A DNA stretch of 64,000 nt from Ulva prolifera (GCA_023078555.1 CM041201.1:8377172-8441171), one strand, 5' to 3'. Shown: positions 26,449-37,535, counted from the first letter of the stretch. Program-made: numbers and translations. Notes: generated by a model not told the origin, from the sequence alone.

Positions 26449-26473
26449 ACTTCTGCCAGGGCCTGGCAGAAGT
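26449..26473. repeat. Perfect inverted repeat, 12-bp arms, 1-nt spacer
   Basis: Arms ACTTCTGCCAGG and its reverse complement around a single G. It abuts a second near-palindrome (GTGCAGGCC/CGGCCTGCAC) at about 26433-26451. Confidence 0.9.
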
Positions 26474-27160
26474 ACATTTGCTTTGTTAAGTTTTGGAACA
26501 CAATATGCTGCTGCAGATACGACACAGAAAGAAAACAAAGTAGCCTGAGGTTATCGAGCCTCACCCAAATTTGAATTTTTAAACCAGCAGCAATGTTTCA
26601 ATCAGGTACCACACACCCTCCCGTACTACCCTCATAGTATCTCTTGCAGCATATATATTGCTCTGCTGTCTGAACCGGAGGACAGCAGTTCCAACTGCAA
26701 TGTTTGTTGATTACACAGGTGGATCTAATGGCAAGATCCCATTGCTGTGGCCTCAGCCTAGGCAGTGCAGGCCACCCGCGCATGCATGCTGCCATGCTGC
26801 ATGCCAGCACACGTCCATGCATTTTCCATTTTCCAAGGTCAAGTGATTCATTCTCGGGCCAGGCCTGGCCTATCTTCAAAGAATTCTTGGAAGTTACACA
26901 CACTGCAGCCACTGGCACTGACGCACATATTGTTTTTCATATTGTCAACTTGAACCAAAGAACCAAAGATTGATGCATTTCATGGTCCCTACATCTTTAC
27001 AAATGAGTGAATGGGAGAAGACAAACCCCAAAATCGAATCCATGGTCCCCACATGGTTCCTACAGTACATGCAGTCCTGCAGCTGGTTACTATAGTAATA
27101 ACCTTCCTGAGTAGTCGACGTCGTTAACCGGTTACGAGGTTACAATTGTGGTTACAATAT

Positions 27161-27190
27161 TCCCGTCTACTCTTTCAAGAGTAGACGGGA
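27161..27190. repeat. Perfect hairpin, 14-bp arms, 2-nt loop
   Basis: Arms TCCCGTCTACTCTT and its complement around TC. It would form a strong stem-loop in RNA or cruciform in DNA. No U-tract or adjacent gene end suggests a terminator role. Confidence 0.9.
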
Positions 27191-27423
27191 GAAGACAAAT
27201 ACGTCTGTTTCTGCTTTCATGATCCGCTCTGCGATCTGAACACGCGCCTGACCGAGCACTGCACACTACGGCCAGCTTCGCGGGCCGCACCGCCGGCACC
27301 CAGCCTGCGCGGGCGGGCCGGCGCTCAGGCGTCACACATGCACTGCGGCCACCACAGCCTCTGCATTGGATGTGAGAGGTGAGCATTACACCTGAGGTAC
27401 GTACATCATATATCACCTGCTCT

Positions 27424-27467
27424 GTATGCGCATGCACTGTACACATGTGTACAGTGCATGCGCATAC
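27424..27467. repeat. 44-bp perfect palindrome
   Basis: The 22-bp half from 27424 to 27445 is exactly reverse-complemented in 27446-27467, with no spacer. It is built from GCATGC, TGTACA and ACATGT units. It lies 390 bp from the LTR retrotransposon end and is not part of the element. Confidence 0.95.
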
Positions 27468-27646
27468 ACTGGCATGTGGCACGTTGTAATTTCAACCTGG
27501 ACAATTGCATGATTGTTTGACCTAGGACCTAGCTAAATAGGGTTACAGTTTGTATGCATGATGTTTGTTTGAGCGTCACCCTGTCCATGTGCGTCGATCT
27601 TCTCGAGATTTACCAGTAGATCACATATGTGGTCCCATGCATGCAG

Positions 27647-27668
27647 CTCCGAATTCATGAATTCGGAG
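27647..27668. repeat. 22-bp perfect palindrome
   Basis: Half-site CTCCGAATTCA followed directly by its reverse complement; it contains two GAATTC sites. Confidence 0.95.
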
Positions 27669-27853
27669 TTGTCAATGTCCTAGGCTTTCAAAGCTTTCAG
27701 GATACGGCTCAGCAAATATAAGTTTACTTTACTTTACATCTGCATCTTGTACATGTGGCCAGCATGCACCACCTGTCATTCGTTCAGTTGTGGCGCAGGC
27801 GTTACATCCTAGCCAACACAGACGCCACCTGTAGACGTTGACAACACAGAAGC

Positions 27854-27858
27854 TCAAG
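27854..27858 (+). repeat. Target-site duplication TCAAG (left copy)
   Basis: TCAAG immediately precedes the left LTR and is repeated immediately after the right LTR at 33750-33754. Five bases is the usual length for Ty3/gypsy integrases. Confidence 0.95.
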
Positions 27859-28229
27859 TGTAAAGACTGTTAAGTCAAGAGACATAGAAGAGAGATCTGT
27901 CGTCTACCCTTTAAGGTCCAGCTGCTTATATACTATAAGACAGCCTGTGTACGACACCTGCCACAGTGTGCTGAGCTCAATCCACTGGTCCCCGTACACA
28001 CCAGAGTCTTCCATCGCGTAAGCCATGCTTGGCTGACATAAGCACTCCTTCTAGATAGCTCTAGACTCGTGCTTCTAGATGGCCCGTCCTGCTGACGCAA
28101 GACGGTCTGGCGACCACTGTTGACAGTGCCCCGTGCTGTCAGCCACAAGCTTGTAGGCTGACGGGACATTCCGGAGGCTTCCAGAATATTCTATGTCATG
28201 CATATCTATGCATGTGACGTATCGTCACA
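27859..28229 (-). repeat. Left LTR (3' LTR of the element)
   Basis: 371 bp, beginning TG and ending CA in both orientations. Identical to the right LTR except G at 27988. Confidence 0.97.
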
Positions 28230-28240
28230 GTACTCCCCCG
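28230..28240 (-). other. Polypurine tract
   Basis: CGGGGGAGTAC on the minus strand lies between the gag-pol TAA (28241-28243) and the 3' LTR, the expected place for plus-strand priming. Confidence 0.7.
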
Positions 28241-31200
28241 TTAGGCTTGCTTGCCCTCAAGCAACTTAGACAGTTCGTCCAATCCTAACGGAAAAGCGTC
28301 ATCGGGAGGCGTCTCAGCGCGGCTACGCCAGAACTCCCGTATGTGCGACTCGCACTCGTGCATCAGCATGGCGTCATGCCAGCCGTATCCACCTCCGACC
28401 CAGTGCACCTTGTACTGTCGTCGTGGAGCGTCTCTGGTCTCAGAGATGTAATCCACTGCCCACTGCAGCTCATCTTCCGAGACCTCGGGGATGACTGGTG
28501 GCTGATAAGTCCCATCGCTGTGGAATCTTTTCAGTGACGACACATGAAACACGTTGTGCTTCCTGTGCAAGGGTGCAGGCAAATGCACACGGTAACTGAG
28601 CCTGTGCGTGCCTATGACCTCCGTGATTCGGAACGGTCCGAGCCACCGCGGCGCGAGCTTAAGCTTAAGCCCCTTCTCTATGCGGAAATGCTTGATGTTG
28701 ATCAGTACTTGATCTCCCACCTCAAGCGGCTCTGCTGGCCTCCTTCGGCGGTCAGCCGAGGCCTTCTGTCTAGCCTGAGCTGCCGCTATGCAAGTCTTTG
28801 CATGCTGCAATTGCTCTGACCACTTACCAACGAAGCTGTTCACCGCTGGATTTGCCTTTCGCAGATACAGAGCGACAGGCGTGTCCGGATTCTGTCCGTA
28901 GTTCAGCATGAACGGCGTGTTGCCGATCGTGCTGTTGAATGCATTGTTCATCGCAAATTCAGCGACTGGCAATAGCGCGTCCCAGTTTGTCTGGGTGCCA
29001 TTCACAAAGTGCCGCAAGGTATCTTCTAAGATCCCATTAGCATTCTCTGTCTGGCCATCCGATTGCGGATGATGACTGGATGTCTTATTGTGCTCGATGC
29101 CGAAGTGTTCACACATCAGCTGCCAGAATTCACTCTGGACTCGCACGTCTCGATCGGATACAATGTCGCTTGGTATACCATGCAGCTTCCAGACATGTTC
29201 CTCGAACAGCTGGACAAGCCCACAAGACGTGACTGTCTTTGTGGATGGCGCCAAGTGAACCATCTTAGACAGACGGTCGACGAAGACCACGATCGTATCA
29301 TGACCTTTCTGCGTACGCGGCAGGTCAGTGATTAGGTCCATGGACACAGATTCCCATCTGCGACTCGGGACAGGCAAGGGACTGAGCAAGCCTTGCGGCT
29401 TTTGAGTCGATGCTTTCACTCGCTGGCAAGAATCACAATTCTTGATGAATGCAGCAACGTCTTTGCTGACACATTCCCAGTGAAACACCTCTCGGACCTT
29501 GCGTGCCGTGCGTGCAATGCCATAGTGGCCACAGTGCGGTGGCGAGTGCATTGCGTCTACGCACTCACTCCGTAATGTATCTACATTCGGAATGTATAAC
29601 TGGTCTTTCTTAGTCCAGTATAGCCCATCGTCTTTCCGCGCAAGGTCCAGCTTATCAAAGCGTGGCTTGTTGTCACGCTGCATAGCCTCGTAGCCCTGTT
29701 GGCAACGGGCGAAGAGATCTTTGACTAAATAGCCTTTGATCGTTTGAGCTACGCCATGACCCATATCTGTTACTGCGTTCATATGCACACGACGACCGTC
29801 ACCCCCCCGGTGCGAAGTGTGCGACCCGCACACAACATCCGTAAAGTAGGAACAGGTGGCGCCGCGAGCATTGAAAGTCGTAGCGGGATCCAAGCTTTGG
29901 ATATAGCGGCCACCGACTTGTAGCAGAGCAAAGTGGGCTGGCGAGCGTGACAGCGGATCCGCGACGTTCGTAGCACCAGGTCTGTATTTCCACACATAAT
30001 TGTACGCAGAAGACTCATACAACCAGCGTGCACGACGTTTTAGCGTATGCGGATTGGTCGACGTATCTACGTACGTGTTGGGCTGGTGATCGGTCTCGAT
30101 CGTAAATGGCTCTGAAGTGCCCTCCAGGTAACACCGCCACTCGCGCAAAGCATACACTACCGCCAGCATTTCAATGTCTGACGCGCTGTAACCTGCTTCG
30201 GCACCAGTAAGCTTCTTAGAATAGAACGCGATGGGGTGTCGCTGCTGGAGTAGTGCACCGCCCACTGCCGGTGCAGCCGAACATGCGTCGACTACGACTG
30301 TAAAAGGCTTAGAGAAATCAGGCAGTGCTAGGACAGGTGCTGACACCAACGCAGCTTTCAGAGCAGCGAAGGCGTCTGCGCATCGCTGTGTCCATGTGCC
30401 TTTGAATGACGTCTCGACTTGGCGTGCCTCCTCTGTTGAGAGCTTGCCCCATTGCAGAAGGCGTCCCTTCCGGTCGCTGGCATCTATGCCCTTCAACAGA
30501 TCAGTCAGTGGGCACGCTATGCGTGCGTATCCGCGGATGTACCGTCGGAAGTAGTTGGCCAGTCCTAAGAAGCTGCGCACTTCATATACAGAGCGAGGTG
30601 GGGGCCAGTCCGTTACAACAGACACCTTCGCCGGATCAGGCTTGATCCCCTCTGAGGACAGTATGTGGCCCAGGAAACGTAGTTCCTGCTTAAAGAACTC
30701 ACTCTTTGTGAGCCGGGCTTTGTAGTTGTGTTTGCGCAGAACACCTAGTACTATCTGGATGTGTTCCATGTGCTCCTCTTCGGTTTTCGAATATATGAGG
30801 ATATCGTCTAGATATACGCACACAAATTTATTCAGCTGTTTGCAAAAGATTCTGTTCATTTCGGCTTGAAAGACAGCTGGCGCATTACAGAGCCCGAATG
30901 GCAATACTCGCCATTCAAATTTCCCGATGTGTGTGTTGAAGGCTGTCTTTTCCCAATCTTTGGGATGCAGACCAATCTGATGGTACCCGCTGGTCAGGTC
31001 AATGGACGAAAAGCATTTCGCTCCACCCAGGTTATCCAGAAGGTCCTCCACACGAGGCATGGGATACTTATTCTTATGTGTGAGTTTGTTCAGCTCGCGA
31101 TAGTCGATGCACATACGCAGAGTGCCATCAGGCTTCGGGGCGAACAACACCGGGGCTCCGTAAGCCGAGGATGAGGGGACTATGCGCCCTGTATCCAACA

Positions 31201-33307
31201 GGCCTTGCACCTGGGACTCCACCTCCTTACGCTCGCTAATAGATAGACGAAACGCAGGTCTGTTCGGTGCAGCGGCCCCGCTGCTCAGGCGCAAGCCTTC
31301 CGGTGTACCCGGTTGCCAGTCTCTGACAACGGGATCCTCAAACACATCTTTAAATTCAGCTAGTACTTGCTGCACCTGTTCGCGCTGGTCAAAACCAGCG
31401 TCTTTGGCCTCACGTAGGATGACCAGGAACGGCGACGCACAACCTTGCTTGGGCCGTGAGAGCAATCGCTTTGCTTGTACTGCTGAAAGAATGACTGCAG
31501 CCGGAGGAGATTCTCCAGGCTGGCTGCGCGCAGGACTCGCTGTTCGTGCATCGGCAGCTGGAAACAGTCTCTGGTTTTTACGCCTAAGCCACAGACTCGG
31601 TGGCGAATAGCGCGGACCTGGCTCGTGCGAGCCAAAGTCGATAACAGCACCCTCGCGCTTATGCCAATCATCTCCAAGGATTATGTCGAATCCTGGTGCC
31701 ATGTCAATGACATGCAAACGTACAGTCTCTGTGTATGATTGCAATGAAAGGCGCGCTGTAACGAGGCCGGTTGTTACGCTCTGTGTACCGTCTGCTAGGA
31801 TAACAGGAATTTTAGAGCGGTCGACTGCAAGTCGCTGTCGCTGTGCAAACGATTTGCTGATAAAGCTGAACTTTGCGCCTGTGTCGCCGAGCACTGTGCA
31901 AGGTGCACCAGCCAGCGCGGCTGAAAACACGAACGGCAGGTCGCTGCTAGACGCCGTAGGAATTCGCAAGTTCTGTACGGGATCGGGTAATGTATCTGCT
32001 GTGTGCACACCAACAGGGAACGCAGGCGGGTCGCAAAACACCACAGTATTATGTACGGCATCGTCAGTACACTGCTGCACTGTGCAAAGCTGTTGCATCC
32101 CTTTCGTTAATGGCGTGGGCAGAACATGTGTTGGCAACCCAAAGTAAGCGCTGGTACCGTATGGTACCTTCTGTTTACACGATCGGTAATGCTGTAACAC
32201 TCTATTCGCGTCGTCTGATTGAGAAACAGATACGACGGAACAGCATCCTGACACATTAGCATCTACGAAATCTTTCGCAGCAAAGTTCCGCTGTGGAAGG
32301 CTGTCCACATGCCCGTAGGTCGCGACCAAAGCTTTCAAATCGACCGTCACGTTCAGCAAGCTTGCCGATAGAATGAGCAGGTCTGACTTTGCAGCTAACA
32401 TCTTTCGTGTCAACTGCTGAAACCAAAAGCGGCCGGTCGTCTGGATTTCTCCATAAGACACGAGCATGCCGAAGGTTTCGATGTCTTTTCGCAGAGTGCC
32501 AACACTGAAAGTCATTTCGAGTGCCTGATTTGTGAACACGGTCTCGTGATCAGGTATGCTCTTGACAAGCTTGTCAAGCAGAGCATCAGGTGTGGAACCG
32601 TCGACACCGCTCAGTGTGACTAAGCGACGCGCCGGCCCTCTCATAGCATTGAAAATCGCGAATGCCTGCTGCCGTGGCTGCATGCCACTGAAATGCAAAA
32701 GCGTGCGCGCTTCGTTGACCCATTCGATCAGAGACAGATAATAACTCGGATCAATGTGCATCGCTTTCGGATCGCTACTGCCCGAAAATGGAGGCAGTTG
32801 TACGTCGCGCGTAGTCAACTTGCTAGTCGATGCATCGCTCTGCATAGGCATGGCGTTCTCGGCAGGCATTTGATGCGGAGTAGATGACACCTGGGCGAAT
32901 CTTGAAAACCATTGGTCCATCATGTGCGCCACCATGTTGAGTGTCGCTGGGTCGAGACGAGGACTCGAAGCGGGCGGCGGCTGCTCGCCAGCGGGAGCCT
33001 GCTCGCCCAATGTCGTAGCCGGTGTAGGGCTTGGAACAGTTGGCGGCTCCGTGCGGTCAGCAGTAGCTTCAGGTTCGTTGACCTGAAGTGCCCCGACAGC
33101 CGCTGTGGCATGTCGAACGTCCGTGTTAGACGGGGCTGGTGGTACAGACTCGGTTGTTGTCGGCTGGGCACTGCCCGCTCCGGTACCAACACCGTCCCCC
33201 TGTTGGCTAACAGGAAGGTCACTCATAGTGACGTCTGTGTCCATCGTAGGCTCAGCAGCTTGCTGCTGCTGCTGCTGTTTACGCTGTGGACGACTTGAGC
33301 CGGCCAT
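28241..33307 (-). CDS. Gag-Pol polyprotein, 1,688 aa, single frame
   Basis: ATG at 33307, TAA at 28241. Residues 1-430 are Gag-like, beginning with a poly-Gln run and a Pro/Thr-rich region; no classical CX2CX4HX4C knuckle is seen, only CX4CX5HX5C at residues 408-425. The aspartic protease has LGDTGA near 473-478. Reverse transcriptase spans about 690-900 with IDLTSGYHQI and VYLDD at 831-835. RNase H spans about 1000-1120 (VVVDAC, ETDHQP). Integrase begins with an HHCC zinc finger (about 1258-1294, CDSCQ), then the DDE core with Asp near 1324, Asp near 1386 and Glu near 1421 (DGQTEN). Residues about 1614-1662 resemble a chromodomain (WAVDYI ... QYKVHWVGGG). Gag and Pol are fused without a frameshift or stop. 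No inactivating change is visible. Confidence 0.96.
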   Translation of the reverse strand: MAGSSRPQRKQQQQQQAAEPTMDTDVTMSDLPVSQQGDGVGTGAGSAQPTTTESVPPAPSNTDVRHATAAVGALQVNEPEATADRTEPPTVPSPTPATTLGEQAPAGEQPPPASSPRLDPATLNMVAHMMDQWFSRFAQVSSTPHQMPAENAMPMQSDASTSKLTTRDVQLPPFSGSSDPKAMHIDPSYYLSLIEWVNEARTLLHFSGMQPRQQAFAIFNAMRGPARRLVTLSGVDGSTPDALLDKLVKSIPDHETVFTNQALEMTFSVGTLRKDIETFGMLVSYGEIQTTGRFWFQQLTRKMLAAKSDLLILSASLLNVTVDLKALVATYGHVDSLPQRNFAAKDFVDANVSGCCSVVSVSQSDDANRVLQHYRSCKQKVPYGTSAYFGLPTHVLPTPLTKGMQQLCTVQQCTDDAVHNTVVFCDPPAFPVGVHTADTLPDPVQNLRIPTASSSDLPFVFSAALAGAPCTVLGDTGAKFSFISKSFAQRQRLAVDRSKIPVILADGTQSVTTGLVTARLSLQSYTETVRLHVIDMAPGFDIILGDDWHKREGAVIDFGSHEPGPRYSPPSLWLRRKNQRLFPAADARTASPARSQPGESPPAAVILSAVQAKRLLSRPKQGCASPFLVILREAKDAGFDQREQVQQVLAEFKDVFEDPVVRDWQPGTPEGLRLSSGAAAPNRPAFRLSISERKEVESQVQGLLDTGRIVPSSSAYGAPVLFAPKPDGTLRMCIDYRELNKLTHKNKYPMPRVEDLLDNLGGAKCFSSIDLTSGYHQIGLHPKDWEKTAFNTHIGKFEWRVLPFGLCNAPAVFQAEMNRIFCKQLNKFVCVYLDDILIYSKTEEEHMEHIQIVLGVLRKHNYKARLTKSEFFKQELRFLGHILSSEGIKPDPAKVSVVTDWPPPRSVYEVRSFLGLANYFRRYIRGYARIACPLTDLLKGIDASDRKGRLLQWGKLSTEEARQVETSFKGTWTQRCADAFAALKAALVSAPVLALPDFSKPFTVVVDACSAAPAVGGALLQQRHPIAFYSKKLTGAEAGYSASDIEMLAVVYALREWRCYLEGTSEPFTIETDHQPNTYVDTSTNPHTLKRRARWLYESSAYNYVWKYRPGATNVADPLSRSPAHFALLQVGGRYIQSLDPATTFNARGATCSYFTDVVCGSHTSHRGGDGRRVHMNAVTDMGHGVAQTIKGYLVKDLFARCQQGYEAMQRDNKPRFDKLDLARKDDGLYWTKKDQLYIPNVDTLRSECVDAMHSPPHCGHYGIARTARKVREVFHWECVSKDVAAFIKNCDSCQRVKASTQKPQGLLSPLPVPSRRWESVSMDLITDLPRTQKGHDTIVVFVDRLSKMVHLAPSTKTVTSCGLVQLFEEHVWKLHGIPSDIVSDRDVRVQSEFWQLMCEHFGIEHNKTSSHHPQSDGQTENANGILEDTLRHFVNGTQTNWDALLPVAEFAMNNAFNSTIGNTPFMLNYGQNPDTPVALYLRKANPAVNSFVGKWSEQLQHAKTCIAAAQARQKASADRRRRPAEPLEVGDQVLINIKHFRIEKGLKLKLAPRWLGPFRITEVIGTHRLSYRVHLPAPLHRKHNVFHVSSLKRFHSDGTYQPPVIPEVSEDELQWAVDYISETRDAPRRQYKVHWVGGGYGWHDAMLMHECESHIREFWRSRAETPPDDAFPLGLDELSKLLEGKQA

Positions 33308-33360
33308 ACTGTTAACTATTCGGAGAAATTCAGAGTGGAAGCGTATAGGGGGTAGGTTCG

Positions 33361-33378
33361 GGAGCTCACCGATACCAC
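33361..33378 (-). other. Primer-binding site and leader start
   Basis: Directly after the 5' LTR, the minus strand reads G then TGGTATCGGTGAGC. The first seven bases match the TGGTATC that pairs with initiator tRNA-Met in most plant LTR elements; the rest departs from the plant consensus, so the tRNA assignment is tentative. Confidence 0.6.
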
Positions 33379-33749
33379 TGTAAAGACTGTTAAGTCAAGA
33401 GACATAGAAGAGAGATCTGTCGTCTACCCTTTAAGGTCCAGCTGCTTATATACTATAAGACAGCCTGTGTACGACACCTGCCACAGTGTGCTGAGCTCAA
33501 TCCACTGTTCCCCGTACACACCAGAGTCTTCCATCGCGTAAGCCATGCTTGGCTGACATAAGCACTCCTTCTAGATAGCTCTAGACTCGTGCTTCTAGAT
33601 GGCCCGTCCTGCTGACGCAAGACGGTCTGGCGACCACTGTTGACAGTGCCCCGTGCTGTCAGCCACAAGCTTGTAGGCTGACGGGACATTCCGGAGGCTT
33701 CCAGAATATTCTATGTCATGCATATCTATGCATGTGACGTATCGTCACA
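33379..33749 (-). repeat. Right LTR (5' LTR of the element, carries the promoter)
   Basis: 371 bp, identical to the left LTR except T at 33508. As the 5' LTR on the minus strand it should drive transcription of gag-pol; a TATA box lies inside it. Confidence 0.97.
33445..33452 (-). promoter_or_regulatory. TATA box in the 5' LTR
   Basis: TATATAAG on the minus strand, about 67 bp before the LTR's downstream end at 33379. It fits a U3 promoter with a short R-U5. The same motif is present in the left LTR. Confidence 0.6.
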
Positions 33750-36700
33750 TCAAGCCGCCTGTGCATTGGCGATTGCAGTCTCCGGAGATCTCTGTCATCC
33801 CACATTGAGTATACGTATACGTAAATGGACCATTGTGGTGTAGCTGCTGTTCCAAAATGTTTTGTCTGTATATACGTACTTTGCTGCAAGTGCACCATGG
33901 TCCCACTTGCGACTCGGAGGCCTACGGGAGCCGTGCGATATCTCGAGATAGGCACTGGCAGGCCTAGGCCGGCACGTGACGGTACCGAGCAGGTACACCA
34001 TGCGTGCTCCGGGTAGCACGCCGCAGCAGTGATCAAGTATCATGCGGTTGATATACCCGTACGCTGAACTCTGCAGGGCCCTTCGCTTCAGGCGACGTGT
34101 ACCATGTCAGGAATTGAGAATATTTGTAAATATACATGGATGTTCGACCATAGTATACGTCTAATCAGTTACAGTGACTTGCATGCATGTCATGACATCG
34201 TAATGCATGCACATGTGCACGACGTGCGGTCGACGTGGTCATGCATGGCCGTGCGCATGCGGCAATGCGACCAGTGTGTCATTGATGCATGCTGGGCTCA
34301 GCTGAGCTGGAGAGTTTGCGACCTGCGATGCATCGCGATGCATGCGTTTGCTCTCACTTCCGGATATCCAGCGAGATTCCGTTCGAAGCACACGTACTGT
34401 GCACAGTTCGACACTACGAGTCAAGGAAGCATATCGTGCGGCCTGGGTGCCGCAAAAACATAGCAGTTGCCGCGATCGACATTCTGCAATGATCACCCGG
34501 ACGTTACGCATCCAGACCTGGGCAAGATATCGGCAAGGCCTATCCCGAACTATTTGAGCTCCCGCTTGAACAATGCTCGAGTGTACTGCTTGATTTTGCT
34601 CAGCTGCGGTAACGCATTCCGTGGCGTGCGGGGAAACTCACGGTTTGAACGCGACGCCTGAAAAGCTACTTTATGCAGTAAGATCCACCTGCAGCCGCAA
34701 GGCAGCCTTGACTGCGGCGTCACAACCGATGAGTTTCGACAACGTGATCGTGTCAGCCGCACTTGAGCTGCTGTCGTGACAACGTGTTGCTCAATATATA
34801 CATGTGGCATATGCATGGCCACCCCGGGCCACCTGCCATATGCTCAGGGAAATCAGTATGGTCACCATTACAGTGTGGCAGTCAGCATTCCACTTCCCGA
34901 GGCACCAGGAATATGTTTTGGCACTTGGCTGACAGAGTTGGAGGCAGCGCGGGTGGCATGCCTCACCCATGGCCTTGAACAAGGGCTACCTTTGAGTGGA
35001 TACAGCTGTATCTCTCTGCTGGAGCCTGCAGTGACGAAAAAGCAGTTTTTTGGGCCTAGACAATGCCTAGTACCTTTTCCTTAGCTCCAGCTACTTGGGA
35101 GGACTGTTGCGGATCCAGGGAACCAAAAACTACCGCAATCCGAGAAGTATGCACTGAGATATGGATTGTTGAGTGCACTTGGTCTTGGGCCCCACTTGGA
35201 GCTGCACCGAGAGCCCGACTACACGAGCACGCAGATCTGCGGCTGCGTCGCGACGAGGCGCGCTACTGCGCAGATGATTAGACCTTTATCTATAGATGCT
35301 CTGCGATCAGTTTTGTCTCCTGAATTCTTGGATGTGTTATGTGCTGCATGTCCTTCCGTGATCACTCGACCCATGCATGTGGGGACCTTCAGTCCGGTTG
35401 AGATGCACCACGTCAGCTCGACACTGAGACTCGGACGTCCACCGCTACGCCGACAAATGTCCCAGCATGGATTCCTGGCACGGCTGTCGGTATCCTCGGG
35501 GCGCTGGTAGTATAGTCTACGCCGCCGCCGGCTGTAAGGGCGTATCTCTGACGAGGCCGCTGATTCACGTGCTATGTTTTTGCGGGAGCCTGGCCGTCTC
35601 ACTGTGGACCTCGATCGAATGGATGCAGGCCCGCGGTCCAAGGGCGGCACGGCACAGCGGCCGTTTGCATGCATTCGCATGCATATCTTTACAGAAGAGT
35701 GAACCAACACATACAAAACTCTCTTACAAAGCATGCTGCTTCACTCTCACCCACATGAGGGCCCACACGTGGTACCACAGTTTGCACCAGTGCTCTACAA
35801 GGCCTCAAAATTGCAGCGGTACTGCACCGGTACCGCTGATGGGACAGCTAGCTGCCAGCGGGATGCGCTCGCTGTCTCTAGAGAATATTGGCTTTGACAG
35901 CTCATTTTCAGCGGCGGAAATGTTGTAATTAAAGGAAACAGTCGATCACTCTGTTGAACTGTTATCCTAACAGACAGAAGATGATACCTACTTTAGCTAT
36001 GCACGGCCTATACCGTACTAAACTAAAAGCAGGGACACCTAATGGATCTACGCCAGCGTTATGGGGTCTAGGTCTAAAACTTCTAATGTTTGTTGGGTCT
36101 GTCGCTATGAATAATCATGATTAAGAGATACCTAACTGAGTACCAGCGTGACGCGTGTCCATGCATATGGTTTTATTTAAGTTGAATTAAGAACGGTATG
36201 CCGCGGTTTATGTATGTGTTGCTGTTGATTCGGATGAGATTCCGTTTGGGTGTTTGTCCCATTCACTCTTTTGTAAGGCATGTCTCAAGTTGTCTAGATA
36301 TCTCCAGAGATACCACGATTGTTACCTTGAACGTGCGGCTGCAGGTGAAATTACTTGCAGGGCCATGCGTGACCACACATCTGATACATATATGTATGGT
36401 CATGTGGCCTTCGGCTACCGTGCTTATAGGTATCTCGGATGCGGCGCCTGCAATATTACGTACCGCAAGATTAATGCCATGGCCGCCTCAGCTGCAGGAG
36501 CCGAGTCAGGCGCTCTCGCATACGTCATGGCATGTCCGGGCAAGGGCCCTCGTCAGTCACCGCACTCGGGGTAGTACTACAGTACAGCTCTGGCCTGTTC
36601 CCACATATACCGCCACGGAATTCGCCTTGCTCACCGTGAGCTCGCCATGCATTGGGCTGTGTGTAGCTGGCAGGCAGCTGGCCGGTCATTAGAGGCAGGG

Positions 36701-37219
36701 TGCCGATGCGTTGCGCTCGGGTGTGTGTCATCAAGTAAGCTGGGCTGTTGCTGACAGGCTAGCTGGAAAGAGGTACCATCGCCCCGCAGCGTCAGTGCTC
36801 AGTGCTCATCAATCAAGACAGACAGACGTGAGGAGAAAGGAGAAAAAACAAACACGTCCTTAACATAGACAATACATGCACTTGCATACATGCTGCCCCA
36901 TATTAATAGATTTCTATTCACCTCCTGCAAAGGAACTGCCACAAGAGGAAAGCATGAGCAGCATTTGATGGGCTGCCATTGGTCTCCCAGGCTGGGTGCT
37001 CATGGTGGTGGTGGGCTGGGGGGAGGCCACTCAATGTTGCCAGGGTACCGCAGGAGTGGTGCCAGTACCTGTCATGAAGCATGATCCAGCATGGGCAGCA
37101 GCTGTTCAGGCTGTTTGTGTGGCATGGGCACTGTCGAGAAGCATGCCATATGAGGGCCGTTGCTAAATTGCCACAGGGGGGGGCCATATGGATGGACCAG
37201 CTGGGACAGGTGTAAAGTA

Positions 37220-37250
37220 AAGTAAATCTGAATGTACTGAGCCGTATCCT
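37220..37250 (+). repeat. 31-nt repeat, copy 1
   Basis: Matches 37536-37566 with two mismatches in 31; both contain ACTGAGCCGTATCCT. The copies are 316 bp apart in the same orientation, and similarity drops on both sides. Confidence 0.85.
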
Positions 37251-37535
37251 ATTGGACATTGACAGTGTTGCGAGCGAGGACAGAGGCGAGAGGGGCAGGC
37301 ACAGGTGAAGTGTTGAGGAAGGAGCAGCAAGTGAAGGATAGGTGCTGCAGCTGAATCATCAATCCAACCAACTGAATACAAAGTGAAGAGTACAGCAGAG
37401 AGGAGCAGAGAGGAGGGCTGGGAGACAGATGCAGGAAGGAACATTGCTACTGGGCAGCTGCACGTGGAGGTAGAGGATATCTGGGATCCCGTTACATCAG
37501 GGCTGACCAAGTGATCCCCTGCATGTGTCAAGTAA

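Larger units (their letters stand above)
22877..27858. other. 5-kb gene-poor interval upstream of the retrotransposon
   Basis: No exon chain with recognisable protein similarity on either strand. It contains a 24-A tract (24264-24287), a C run near 24548, a short CAGTCAG-type microsatellite near 26272-26297, and several perfect palindromes listed separately. Confidence 0.5.
27859..33749 (-). mobile_element. Full-length Ty3/gypsy chromovirus LTR retrotransposon
   Basis: A 5,891-bp element on the minus strand: two 371-bp LTRs, primer-binding site, one uninterrupted gag-pol frame, polypurine tract, and a 5-bp TCAAG duplication. The domain order PR-RT-RNase H-IN defines Ty3/gypsy, and the C-terminal chromodomain-like segment places it with the chromoviruses. 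The LTRs differ at a single position (G at 27988, T at 33508) and the coding frame has no stop, so the insertion is recent and may be competent. It sits in a gene-poor stretch. Confidence 0.97.

Noticed and set aside
27933-28169. Open frames inside both LTRs (78 codons)
   Set aside because: Present in both LTRs because these are identical; LTRs are regulatory and the frame has no protein features.
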